DNA from: Nereocystis luetkeana
Taxonomy: Eukaryota; Sar; Phaeophyceae; Laminariales; Laminariaceae
Reading direction: 5' to 3'
Length of the DNA: 64,000 bases
Assembly (NCBI GenBank): GCA_031213475.1
Contig: JARUPZ010000020.1
Coordinates: 930,001 to 994,000, forward strand
This document shows, one piece after another, positions 52,884 to 63,860 of this stretch. The notes beneath the pieces were generated by a model. It searched no databases. It saw only the letters and a program-made list of their open reading frames with translations, and was not told where the DNA came from. The position numbers were made by a program, and so were the translations under genes. Within the stretch, counting starts at the first letter, position 1. Every line of letters starts with the position of its first letter.

Positions 52884-53041
52884 CCGTTTGCCTGTTGCCC
52901 GTGCTCGTCTGTCTGCTCGTTGGTTCATGATCGCACACATGCATGCTCGTTAATAAATGACTACATGCTATTGCCCACATATTATCTTTAAAAACAAGTG
53001 CAAGCGACAGGTGTCGGTACAGACCAAAGGTGACGTACGTA

Positions 53042-53607
53042 TGTTACAGCAGGGTACAGCTCTGAGACACTAAAAAGGACCCGCGCTCGTTAGATTTCTG
53101 AGGCCGACTGACCTGCTGGTTGGGAGTTCGAGAAGGGCCTTCGTGCCGTAATGATCGGATCACGCAGAAAGTGAATCGATGCAATATAATACAGTAGTTG
53201 CAAGCAGCCAGAGTGAGCAATGGAACAGGAACCACAGACACGATGACGGGCACGACGGGCAAGGCAGGGCCCAAGGGGCTGGGGATCGATAGGACAGGTA
53301 TCACAGATCACTTGGCTTCGACTTTCTTTCTTCATGTGGTGGTGTTTAGTAAACACCGGGTTGTTCCGTGACCTCGTTACTGGTTCTTTACACGGAACTG
53401 AAGGCGTTCCCACACCGGGGATCCTCCCTGCCCCTATAAGATCCGCCCAGAGGATGCTATCCAAAGCTTGCCCTCTGCCTATCGGATAGACCCGACACGT
53501 GACACTGATCAGGACAGTTGCCTCGCGCCCTATTATCCTCCCCACAGCGCTGGTCACGACAGTCGCAGCGCTATGAACCTCCTACCCTGGCGCCACTCGC
53601 TGTAACA
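53042..53607 (-). repeat. Reversed LTR of an older related family
   Basis: 566 bp in opposite orientation, with the same TG...CA type ends (TGTTACAGC and GCTGTAACA on the two strands). It is collinear with the 536-bp LTR but clearly more diverged. No internal element is attached, so it is probably a solo LTR. Confidence 0.7.
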
Positions 53608-53825
53608 CCGCCCGACGCATGGCCATCGTCGGCACAAAGCGGGCATCTCAGTACTTGCCCGGCGACAGCGCGTGCGCTTTCCTCCTCGGTCGGCCCAACG
53701 TTTGTACCACCCCCCCAGCGGGCATTGCGATCATGAACCGCTGCAGAGCGTGCACCTTCCATCTCCGCACCTCGCCGTCGGCTCGAAGTTGCAGCTCCTC
53801 TCCTTTCCTCAGTGTTGACTCCAAA

Positions 53826-54700
53826 CGGTGGTGAGAAGAGCGGCGATCCTGACCTTCGTCCAGACGTTCTTCAGCATTCTTCTTCCATCCATGGCCGTCG
53901 GCCCGATGTTGCAGCGCCTCTCCTTTCCATGGTCGCCCCGGTGGTTCAAGTGGTTAACGACGAATTCTACTTGTTTGAGTCCTGGGTTCGAGCCCCAGGT
54001 GGGTCGGACTTTGACTTTATTTGCAAAAATAAAAATAAAAAAGATTCAATTGTTGAGAGCGCCTTGCAGCGTGGGTAGGCACAATTGGATGCGAGTCGAC
54101 AAGGGAAGAAAAGGCTGAAATCTTCTCGCGATAAAAATGAAGGCACGTACCGTAGTGGGAAGGGGGTAGAAGAGCCTGCTATGTGACCCTGGATCTGAGT
54201 TACGAGTGGGAAGGAGAGAGAGAAGAAAATGTGCGAAGATAATGAATGGGATGAGCAAAAAACAAAATGGTATTGCCCTTCGACGGTGGTAAGAGCGGCG
54301 GACCCGACCTTCGTCCAGATGTTCTTCAGTATTCCTCCTACGTCCATCGCCGTCGGCCTGATGTTGAAGCGCCTCTCTTTCCCGCGGTGCTGACCGTAGA
54401 CGCTGTTGAGAAGAGCGCGGACCTGACCTTCGACCAGATGTTCTTCAGCATTCCTCCTCCGTCCATCGCCGTCGGCCGGGTTGCAGCGCCCCTTTTCCCC
54501 GTGGTGCTGGCCATGGACGGTGTTGAGAAGAGCGGCGGACCTGACCTTCGTCCAGACGTTCTTCAGCATTCCTCCGTCCTTCTACGTCGGCCTGATGTTG
54601 CAGCGCCTCTCCTCCCCGCGGTGCTGACCGTAGACGCTGTTGAGAAGGGCGCGGACCTGACCCCCGTACATTCTTCACGACTTGTAATTCCCAGCGCCCC
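53826..54700. repeat. Minisatellite of about 118-bp units, split by SINE S4
   Basis: Units start near 53826, 54286, 54404, 54522 and 54638. Each has TTGAGAAGAGCGG, ACCTTCGTCCAGATGTTC and TTGCAGCGCCTCTCC. The gap after the first unit is the SINE. Confidence 0.8.
53933..54271 (+). mobile_element. tRNA-derived SINE, copy S4, inserted in a minisatellite
   Basis: The head has box A TGGTTCAAGTGG and box B GGTTCGAGCCC in tRNA-like spacing. A 3' body shared with S1-S3 and an A-rich tail follow. ATGG occurs at both borders, a possible short duplication. Box A and B make it a likely RNA polymerase III unit; mobilisation would need a LINE, and none is seen here. Confidence 0.85.
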
Positions 54701-55338
54701 ATCTGTATAACGCGCTCGGAGCATGTACTCACCTGTGAAAAATATGTTTTCCTTCCTGCCTCACCTGCATCTGATGTGGGGGCCTCACCTGCATCTGAGG
54801 TGGGGGCCCCTCTCGAGGGCCTCCATCTGTAATTTGACACTAACCTACCTGGTACCTGGTACACATTTACTGTTTCGGCCCCGGCATGGGTTCCACTGTA
54901 AGCTACCATCGTCCTACCATACCACCTCATCTTTAACTGAAACTTCACATAGTTCTGCCAGTCCATAGTCGTGGGGCTATACGTGGCCACACTAGCGCTT
55001 GACTGCCTAACCTGTAGTAACGGACTGTAAGCTACCATCGTCCCACCATACCACCTCACATTTAACTGAAACTTCACATAGTTCTGCCAGTCCATAGTCG
55101 TGGGGCTATACGTGGCCACACTACCGCTTGGCTGTCTAACCTGTAGTAACGGTCCACCGCTTGGTACCCAAATATACTTGCGTACTCTGGTCGGTCGATA
55201 TTGCAAAGCTTCACGTCCCTTTGGCAAACGTTTCAACCTGCGCAGTGGACTGTGTCGACACTGCCACCATTCACTTACCTTCGCCAGACGTTTCTCACTG
55301 TACCTTCCTTCAACAACAATTTCTGTGTATATTAGCAT
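54445..55338 (-). CDS. Repeat-built open frame, 297 codons, unrecognised
   Basis: This minus-strand frame spans a 129-bp tandem duplication (54895-55155), which encodes a duplicated 43-residue block with VATYSPTTMDWQNYVKFQL, and then runs into the 118-bp minisatellite. The N-terminal part is Arg/Lys-rich (LRRLKRLPKGREALQYRP). It resembles no family I know. Because both repeat types are conserved at the DNA level, the open frame may be a by-product of repeat units whose length keeps frame. Confidence 0.25.
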   Translation of the reverse strand: MLIYTEIVVEGRYSEKRLAKVSEWWQCRHSPLRRLKRLPKGREALQYRPTRVRKYIWVPSGGPLLQVRQPSGSVATYSPTTMDWQNYVKFQLNVRWYGGTMVAYSPLLQVRQSSASVATYSPTTMDWQNYVKFQLKMRWYGRTMVAYSGTHAGAETVNVYQVPGRLVSNYRWRPSRGAPTSDAGEAPTSDAGEAGRKTYFSQVSTCSERVIQMGRWELQVVKNVRGSGPRPSQQRLRSAPRGGEALQHQADVEGRRNAEERLDEGQVRRSSQHRPWPAPRGKGALQPGRRRWTEEEC

Positions 55339-55599
55339 TTATCTGCCACTCTGGAGTATGTCCGGATGTCTCTTAGTCTCTTGGTACGGATTATCACGTT
55401 CTGACTTATTGATTAACTTCGATCGCGCGTAATACGGGGTTTATATGACTTACGCCTACCTTTTGGCGATTATCTCAAACTTCTCTGCATTGAGAGTAGG
55501 TACTTCTTGCGAATGTGGAGGTAGTTCTATGTATGGGTTCGTCACGGACGTGCTGTAGGAAGTTCATGATGAGTCCCCTTTCTACTCCCTCCTCCTGAT

Positions 55600-56400
55600 G
55601 TAGAAGTCTGCTTGGTATCCTTCGAGTGTTTCGACTTTCAGGCACTAGCCAAAGTAATTATTCGATTCCGAGTGACTACATCGTTCGAATTTCTACTCCC
55701 TCCTCCTGATGTAGAGTTCTACTTGGTATCCTTCGAGTGTTTCGACTTTCTGGCACTAGCCAAAGTTATTATCCGATTCCGAGCGACTACATCGTTTGAA
55801 GGTACTGGCGTTTACGCCACTTCGACTTACGGGCACTTCTAAATTACTTCCAAGTAGTGTATCTGTTGAAATATTGCGCTAATGTGAGGGGCTCAGGAGC
55901 TTCTGGTGCACCCCTACTGTGGGATGGCTCACTAGCCATAGTAACTACTTTATTCCGAGTAAGTAAGTCGTTTGAAGGTACTGACGTCTACGCCACCCCC
56001 CCAGCACGAACAGTGTCCACTGGTGAGACGTTTTCGTGCTAAAACAAATAATGAGTCCTTAAACGGCATTCATACACAACCACTTCCGGATCGCATAACG
56101 GTCTTTGGGGATGTAGTTGTAGAAAGGTGGTGACAAACACCCACCCAGAACGGAAACTGCCCACCGCCTATTGGCATTCCAATTACACCTCTCGATTCGT
56201 TCCTTTAATGCTACACGCATAGTCTCGAGTACCGTTCGCCCGGGTTAGGTGATACAAGTACCTAACGATGTAGAGCCTACTTCTGTAGGGATGCCGTCCA
56301 AGACCAAAGGTCATTTATAACACAGGCTTTAACGAACAAGTAATTCGCTCTCAGACCAAGTGCGGATCAAGAATTTGAAAACACAAACACTTATATGTTT
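55600..56400. repeat. About 110-bp tandem duplication and unassigned sequence
   Basis: A block with CTTCGAGTGTTTCGACTTTC and CCAAAGTWATTATYCGATTC is present twice (about 55585-55800), with a diverged third piece near 55930-55990. The rest, to the start of the pol remains, holds nothing recognisable. Confidence 0.6.
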
Positions 56401-56409
56401 TTTTTAGGC

Positions 56410-59400
56410 GATCGGGGGCAAACCACCAGCTGCTGGACGCCCTCTCGAGGCTGCCGCCGAGCGACGCACCGCGTGCGCACATCGACGACTCATTCCCAGA
56501 TTATCCCTCCTCGAGGACCACGCACTGGGGCCCCAAGGGACCGGTGCTCGACGGCGTATTACTCAGCGAACTGGGGACGGACGAGGTGAACAAGCCAACG
56601 GAAAAAACTGCCGCGGTTGCGGCGAGCGTAATTTTTACCCCAGGCAACGACGCAGACACTGAGAGGGCCGCCATAACGTCCGCAGCCGAGGAGCACCCAG
56701 TAGCCGTGGTGCTCTGCTGCGAGGGGGAGGTGGTCTTATGGCGACGAAGGAGCTGGTCGCAGTCAAGGTTGCCGCGGACCACGACTGGAGAGCGCTCGAG
56801 TGTGTTAGGGAAAACAGGTTGGACCAAGGAGTTCGACTGGTGAGAGCGGAACCAGCGGGGAAGATTGCAAGAGGCTTCTAAGCGACTTGATCCCGAGCGT
56901 AGTGATTGGAGATGCATCCAGAAAGCCAGGTCAGCGGGGGCCCGGTGGAGCAGCAACCTTGGCAACGAATATCGTGAAGGTCTTCATTGATTCCAGCCAG
57001 GGTTCTTCTGCTGGAATGCTACCCGAACTTACTTCGCTCGACGGAGTGGGGGCAGGTAGTGCTGCATGCGTTGAGGGAAGCGGCGTGTACGGTGGAGACA
57101 GTCGAAGTCGCGGCGAACATCGTGGGGGTCCCCGTAGGGGGAAAGAAGGGCGTTCGCTGTAGGGATCAGGAGAGGGAGGCCCGAGAGGGGAGGTGAGAGG
57201 TCTAGAGAGTGGAAAAGGGATATCGAAGGGTGCGACTCAGGGTGTGCATATCTCTAGGGGGATTCTTGAGGAGGAGAGGAACCTACATCCTCAAGTGAGG
57301 CGTGGAAGAGAGGGGGGTCTTTTCTTTTGATGATCCCATTATTTCCATCACTCGAACGCACATCATGGGCGAAAAACCCCCCGAAGGAGCGTATAGACCG
57401 CACCCCTTGGACGTAGGCGATATCGACCAGGCAGACGAGTTGACCTTTGCAGAGTACAAACAAACTTGCCACCGGACGAGCGGACTACCGTCTTCCCCCA
57501 ACCGTCAGCAGGGGAGCAGCGGGAGTGATATTGGCCGATTTTGCATTGCCCCCTATGGCTAGAGAGGCCTTGTTGGAGTTGTGGGTGAAGGGGCTATTGA
57601 TTGACAAAGTCAGGGGGGTGCAGCTCCACGGAACCAGATTACTGGAAGGCTTGCAGGCGCTCTTTGGGGAGGACATAGCCGAAGTGACGCCGGCGGTCAA
57701 AAAGTCCAGAGTGGGCGCAGAGAGAGGGAGGTCAACAGAGCAACCAGCGCAGGTGCCAATGCCGCTTGTCACACAGTCGACCCCGTCAGCACTGCCGTCG
57801 TCGTCGCCGGTTCAAGCAACGGAAAACGTGCAGCCACAGTCCAAATCGCAGGCCCAGCTGAGGCGGCGAGAACCGAGCGCGGAACACTTGGAATACCCGG
57901 GACCGCTTCCTCCTATGATTGACCAGGTAGCGGAAGTGCTGCGTGATACGCCACGAACGGTGCAACAGCTACCGGGGGACGCGCGACTTGGCCCCATTTG
58001 GGGCAGATTGCGAGGAAGAGGTGACAGACAGTCATCGGAAGGGACGGCGAACTATGTTTTAGACGATAACGACTTACTGTGGAGCGCCCCTCGAGGGAAG
58101 CACCGAAATTGGCCGTTGCGCGAGCATTAGTGCCAGGGGTGCTGGCACTCGTGCACAGTGCCTACGGCCACCCGGGCGTTGCGCGGACCCTCCTGCTGAT
58201 TAAGGGCAAGTACGGATGGCCAACAGTGGCCCAGGACGTCAGGGAGTACGTACTATCGTGCGGATGCAGGAAGAGAAAAAGAGCCCGGAGCCAACGCGTG
58301 GTCATAATGCCTGCTCGGTTACTGTGGCCTTGGGAAGTGCTCGAAATGGACCTCCAGGACACGAAACAGGTATCCAGCGCAGGGAACAGGGACCTGCTGG
58401 TAGTGGTGGACTGGGCCAGCAGGTTTCCGTTTGCGTACCCTCTGGAGTCTAAGGATTTTGTAAGAGTGGCGAGGAAACTCCTTGAGCTGTTACTCGCGTT
58501 TGGCGTGCCGCTGTCGATTAGGAGCGATGCCGCGGGGGATTTTACCGGCGAGGTAGTCGCCCACCTGTGCCATTGGCTGAGGGTGGAGCTAGATCATGGC
58601 GCCCCGATCACCCCTGCAGTCAAGGAGCCGTGGAAAGGATGGGTGGGTGGCTCCAGGAGGTCTTGGAGGACCTTTGCAAATCTTGGTCGGCGAGGTGGGA
58701 CAAGTATGTAAGGGCGACTTGCTGGATTCAAAGGACTACGCCGGACCCGGCTCTCCCTTCAGGTGAGACACCCTTCAAGATTTTTCTTGGTCGCGATGTC
58801 GGCACAAACCTGGATGCTCTTACTCCCGCACTGGACGGTGATAATTTCCGCACTGGGCTCGACAATTTCGTGGTGAAGAGACACCAGACGTTCATGGAAC
58901 AGCAGGAAGTCTTGAAGAAGCGTCAGGAGGACAAGAATAAGCGACGCGTACGCCACAATGCGGCCATTGGGCGACAGTCTCCGGGCGAAAGGGCGCGAGT
59001 GGGAGACCTGATGCTGGTAAAGGAGGCAGACAGCAAGTTGGCGCGGGAGGGCACTCACGCCAAACTAGCACATGAACACTGGACGGGGCCATGGCGGGTG
59101 ACAGCCTTTTAACGGCCGGGTATCAGTTACCAGGCGACAATGAGCGGCCGTCGGACCCGGAGGAGGACGGTTTCGTCGGCCAACATTAAGGCATTTCACG
59201 TTCGACCGGAGCATCTGCGCCATGCCTTTGAGGACGAAACCGCGCATCTGGCATGGGGCGCGGGCTTGGGGTTGGCAGATACCTCGACGGTAGCGGTGCC
59301 GCTCTACACTCTGACGGACCGGCGAGCCGTGGAGGGCATGGGGACCGGGTGGGAGTGGCAGTACCGAGGACGATCAGAAAATGGGGGTGGAATCAGAGTG

Positions 59401-59448
59401 GTTACCGGAAGGGGAAGTAAGGGACAGTTTCATCCCTCCGCAACTTGA
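56410..59448 (+). pseudogene. Retroelement pol remains with integrase
   Basis: The best-preserved part, about 58.1-59.1 kb, is an integrase. It has an H/C zinc-binding block (HSAYGHPG onward), the catalytic core with LLVVVDWASRFPFAYPLES and RSDAAGDF, and a C-terminal GPY/F-type block (LAHEHWTGPWRV). Domain order and motifs are those of Ty3/gypsy-like elements. Upstream sequence to about 56.4 kb is GC-rich like the integrase and probably belongs to the same element, but reverse transcriptase was not recognised. It is broken in several places. Confidence 0.65.
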
Positions 59449-59864
59449 CGTCTTCCAGACCCTGTGGGAAGCGTGCAAGGGGAAAGGACTGCCGCCCCCG
59501 GCCGCCGGAACCACTACCGAAGGAAGAGCGTGACCAGGGGTTGCGAACGAGAGCGCTGCAGACTTTCCGACGGGAACGCAGGTCAGACGGTCGTTCGCTG
59601 GATCTGACGGGGTGAGTCGAGCGTCATTTGCAGCTTTCGGGAGCCGTATTGGCGAGTGTGATACCCTGACGGCGGTTGGGAGGAGCTTAGCCGCAGCGAA
59701 GTGACTCGCGGGGTCGAGGAACACCGGAGCGCCGCGGGCCAGCGGTGACCTCCGGCAGCGATAGGCGGGGAACGGAAGTGGTGAGCGTACGGGGGAGAGA
59801 AAGCATTCGGCTGGTAGGGGGGGGCAGTTTTGCTCCAACGCATTCTTGCGTCGGGCAGGGGGGG

Positions 59865-59900
59865 TGTTACAGCGCCGAGGAACTGTTACAGCGCGACAGT
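59865..59900 (+). repeat. First part of the split 3' LTR
   Basis: It begins TGTTACAGCGCCGAGG directly after a purine tract and stops at GCGACAGT, where a 2.2-kb element has inserted. Confidence 0.8.
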
Positions 59901-62122
59901 TAGGCTCAGGAACGTGGTGCTTTTCGACCACGAAAAAGTGGCATGATGAACGCGATGAAATACATGCTACCAGGCTGATCAACTTTTTCTACCACAGGAG
60001 ACAAGAAAAAGGCCAAAAATGCCATTTTTTCCCTCTGGTCCTAGAACAACTCGAGAATAGTATACAACTCAAAAGTACGTCATAGAATCATAGCTAGCTC
60101 GCTCCACGTCACGATTTGGGGCTTCAAACTATGCTGACACCTGTACAACCACATTATCTAGTGTTTGGTCGAAAAAAAAAGCTTATCCGCTCTCTGGCGA
60201 CCACGCTACGAGTGAAAATGTCCCCAAAATCAATGATTTCACGCATATTTCGCTTTATTCAACTCCAGCATGTTCGTCAAGTAAGGTATATAGAATGTGA
60301 ATCGCCCGGACACTGCATCTGGTTTTAGTTGACGCTTCGCACGAAACCGCACCGCCATTTGCCAAGGAGATACAGTCCGCCAAAAATCGCATGTTTGAGT
60401 AAAATGGGTAGCTATTCGCGACCAGAGACCATGACAAAAAAAGAGAGGCAGGCAGCTCTAGAAAAACTGGTGATGAGTTCCTCGCTCGGACTGGGGTTAC
60501 GATGTCCGAAGCAGGGAGGATCGGGCGTGTTGGGAACGCTGCGGAGGCTCGCGAGCTCCAAATGTTGGACCGACGCCACAGCGTTGCAGCTAGGGCTCGC
60601 GATGTGGCGCTATTTCGCTGCGATGAGGAGGTCGAAGCCCGCCGACAAGCCGAAAACCTGGCAGAGGCGGTGGAGAAGGAGAGCAGGCTGCGCGTGCAAG
60701 CGGAAATGTGCTTAGTGCCAGCTGCGCTGGGAGACAAGGAGGAGCGAAGGCGAAAACAAGAGGAGAGGAGGCGTGAGGAGGAAGGCCCCAGTCGTGCAGA
60801 GGAGGCGCGAGCTGTGAATCTGGAGCGGAAAATGGGCGATTGTTTGTCACAGATGGGCTGAGAAAAAGGGACGAACTGGTATAGGCAATTTATCACGGAG
60901 CTGACCAAGAACCACTTTCATCTCGAGCAGGGAGGTCGACCCGAAATAAATGTAGATCAAAGAGCGGCTTGGCTTCGAGAGAGCAAGTTCAGGCAGATGG
61001 AGAGAGGGGTGGCAGCCACGGAAGCATGGGCCGGTACGCAGCGGGCGAAGCAATCTCTGCTGAAGCAGGTCGGCAGCAACGTTTCTTTTTTCACGTGTTG
61101 CTCGGCTTGGCATCCGAGTCGGTCGAGTTTTGTATTGTACGAGTATTTAGTGCGATAGCGATATAGGCATCTTTTTTATTATCCAGCAGTACAAATAGCA
61201 GAAAGTATCGTATGTAGGATATCGTACTGCTAATAATATAGTTCACAATTTTAAAAAGTAGTTTTATCGTATTGATACTAAAGTTCATTCATTGTTGTCC
61301 GAATTTAGAACCTATTCGTACGAGATTCACTCTTAATATTAGTACCAATGTTTTGTTTTTGCTCTTCTGCTGCTGCTGCTGCCGCCGTCTGTCTTTGGAT
61401 TTGCCCCGGCGACCCGTCCTGTCCTCCACGAATACAGAGCAAACGTCAACGGTCAAGGATTGAAGCCCTCTACCTCGTAGTCGTAGAAGGCTGCCCCTCA
61501 AGCACCATCCCCCCGCCACCCCCTGCCGCGGCAACGCCGCTGCAACAGCAAAGCGCAAACCAAAAAATCTAGGCAAGGATTTTGGATAATCTACGGCTGA
61601 AAGCGAGAGCGAGGGCAAGGGGGGTGGGGAAGGCATCAGCCGCAAGAAAGGCAGGAGGCGCGCGTACTAGATGAAGACGGCGCGTTTACGTCAGAAGAGC
61701 AGCAGAACGGACATGCAAGAGACGCCCAGTCTGAAACGCGTAGATAATGAGACCGGCAGCGTCAGCAGTCGCCTACGCAGCTTCGCCATCATCCTCCATC
61801 CCCTTTCGCCTCTTTACCTCCTGCTCTAATTTCAATCATCTCTCTCGAAGGTGCTACGTCGCCAGGCAACGCGTATGTCTTGCTTTCACTTTTCACATCT
61901 CTCGCCGCAGGTGGTATGCCCCCCAGTAAGAAGTATACCAGGTATGGTATTTTCACGCTGGGGCTGTTGACACTTTATCCGCTACATACTGAAATTTATT
62001 GATGGCAGGCGTATTTGGGATACGTTGTGATTAATTGAAAAAATACATTTATTTCTCATACCGACCTTCGGACACGTTGTTGGCTTAAATCGGCTCTAAA
62101 ACACACATAGTTCCTGAGACTA
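59901..62122. mobile_element. 2.2-kb TIR element inserted in the 3' LTR
   Basis: The ends are TAGGCTCAGGAAC and the complement of TAGTCTCAGGAAC, and ACAGT is repeated on both sides (59896-59900 and 62123-62127). The uninterrupted LTR at 51630 has ACAGT once at this point. The superfamily is not clear: a 5-bp duplication with TAG termini does not match the common groups. It carries an Arg/Glu-rich coding-like segment but no recognisable transposase. Confidence 0.8.
60406..61160 (+). CDS. Coiled-coil coding-like segment inside the 2.2-kb element
   Basis: Two overlapping frames read like coding sequence. The first starts at an ATG at 60406 (MTKKERQAALEKLVM a little downstream). The second, 60502-60861, is rich in Glu, Arg and Ala (KEERRRKQEERRREEEG) and predicts a long coiled coil. 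A further segment to about 61160 contains EQGGRPEINVDQRAAWLRES in another frame. I recognise no family. It could be a captured host gene fragment that has decayed, or the element's own accessory gene. Confidence 0.35.
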
Positions 62123-62127
62123 ACAGT

Positions 62128-62627
62128 GCTTCGAGGAGGACAATAAGGCGCGAGATATCTGCTCTAATCAGTGTCATGCGTCGGGTCTATTCGATGAACA
62201 GAGGGCAAGCTATGACTAGCTCCTCTGGCGAATCTTGTAGGGGCAGGGAGGATCCCCGGTGTGGGAATGCCTTCAGTCCAGTGTAAAGAACCAGTAACGA
62301 GGTCACGGAACCACCCGGTGTTTACTAAACACCACCAAGTGAAGAAAGAAAGTCAAAGCCAAGTGATATGTGATATATGTCCTATCGATCCCCAGCCTTT
62401 TGGGCCCTGCCTTGCCCGTCGAGCCCGTCATCGCGTTTGTGGTGCTTTATTGATTGCTCACTCTGGCTGCTTGCAACTACCGCATTGCATCGATTCACTT
62501 TCTGCGTGACCCGATCAATACTGCGCAAAGGCACTTCTCGAACTCTCAAATAACAGCTGAACCGGCCTCTGAGATCTAACGAGCGCGGGTCCTTTTTAGC
62601 GTCTGAAAACTGTACCCTACTGTAACA
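62128..62627 (+). repeat. Second part of the split 3' LTR
   Basis: It continues the LTR exactly where 59900 stops (GCTTCGAGGAGG) and ends CTGTAACA. Confidence 0.8.
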
Positions 62628-62960
62628 TGCTTGTTTTCTTCTTTTGGTATGTACGAAGAAAGAGAAAGCCCACAGCGCGGTGTAGCATCGCAAAAACAGA
62701 AAATGAAAACGAGTTTTTGACAAAATGAACAATTCCTTGTCCTCTCTGAATGGCAGAGGGAGATCTAACGCGCACGGGTCCTTTTTAGCGTCTGAGAGCT
62801 GTACCCCTAATGGTACGTTCATACATGCGTGTTTTCTTCTTTTGGTATGTACGAAGAAAAATAAAGCACACAGCGCGGCATAGCACCGCAAAAACAATGA
62901 AAATGAAAACCATTTTCTGAGAAAATGAACAATTCCTTGTGCTCTCTGAATGACAGAGGG
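62571..62960. repeat. 189-bp tandem duplication that includes the LTR end
   Basis: GAGATCTAACG followed by GGGTCCTTTTTAGCGTCTGA occurs at 62571 and again at 62760. The 3' flank (TTTTCTTCTTTTGGTATGTACG onward) is duplicated with it. The duplication post-dates the LTR insertion. Confidence 0.75.
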
Positions 62961-63039
62961 GGCAGGGACTTTTTTTTCCATCTCAATTTTTCGGTGACGT
63001 AATTGTTTCCCAGCTGATTGTGGAACATCTTGCTTGGGT

Positions 63040-63500
63040 AAAAATAAAGAAATCAAACAGCAAATCTTCTTTCAGTCTCGTACGCTGCCCGCCCCGCTCA
63101 CCTCTCCATCGATTCGGTCCGGGTAAAGCTTTAGTTCATCTCTTCCACAGTGAGCCCCGTCGCCCGCCTCGCGTGAAGCACGGTGCTCACCAGGGTGGCC
63201 GACAATGTTCAGTTCCCATTGCGATGCCCTCTCTGACTTTCAACTTGGTCGCAAAAGTTAGCACCGCTTGAATTTCTTTTGCAACCTTAAACGACGCATC
63301 CTGCACATATTTTCTTCAACCGACACCAGGAGAACACCAGACAGAGCCCATGCATGCTTCCCTCGTGTCTCGATGCACACGCGACGAAAACGGCGACCGT
63401 GCTCCTTCCACCCCCCCCTCTACCCGATAGCATCCGCCGATACCCGCGATAGTGCCGCGCTCGCCCGCGGTGCCTGCTGTGCTCTGGATACACGCAGGGG
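63040..63500 (-). repeat. Dispersed repeat R16, copy b
   Basis: The reverse complement matches 6068-6565, for example TTTCGGTCCGGGTAAAGCTTT-type sequence near 63112. It is moderately diverged. Confidence 0.6.
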
Positions 63501-63529
63501 TTACAACGAGGGGTGCCAGTTCAAAGCGC

Positions 63530-63860
63530 TCGACTGCCGTGACCAGCGCTACGAGGAGGATAATACGGAGCGAGAAAACCATTCCGATCAATGTCACACG
63601 TCGGCTTTATTTGCATGGGCAGAGGATAATGAGCTTTCATTAGCCCCTCGGTGCGCCTCTTATAGGGGCAGGGTGAATCCTCAGTGAGGGAACGCCTTCC
63701 GTCTCGGGTAAAGAGCAAGTAGTGAGGATCGGGAACAACGATTGTTGACCAAACGCTACCAAGTGACCAAAAGAAAGTCAAAGTCGAGAGATCTGCGATA
63801 CCCGTCTTATCAACCCCGAGCCCCTCTGGTCCTGCCTTGCCCGTCGGGTCCCCTCGTACT
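63530..63860 (+). repeat. Diverged LTR-like fragment
   Basis: Blocks GAGGAGGATAATA, CTTATAGGGGCAGGG, CCAAGTGACCAAAAGAAAGTC and GGTCCTGCCTTGCCCGTCG follow the same order as the 536-bp LTR, with many differences. It is a distant relative and incomplete at both ends. Confidence 0.6.

Larger units (their letters stand above)
51630..62627 (+). mobile_element. Fossil Ty3/gypsy-like LTR retrotransposon, interrupted
   Basis: The probable span runs from a 536-bp 5' LTR (51630-52165) to a 3' LTR whose two parts (59865-59900 and 62128-62627) also add up to 536 bp. A polypurine tract (about 59853-59864) sits right before the 3' LTR. Integrase remains lie at about 57.9-59.1 kb. The LTRs begin TGTTACAG, end CTGTAACA, and differ at about 20 positions by eye (roughly 4%), so the element is moderately young. 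The interior carries SINEs, a reversed LTR of an older relative and minisatellites. The element is broken, with at least four or five breaks in pol. No target duplication was confirmed, so 51630-52165 could instead be an independent solo LTR. Confidence 0.6.
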
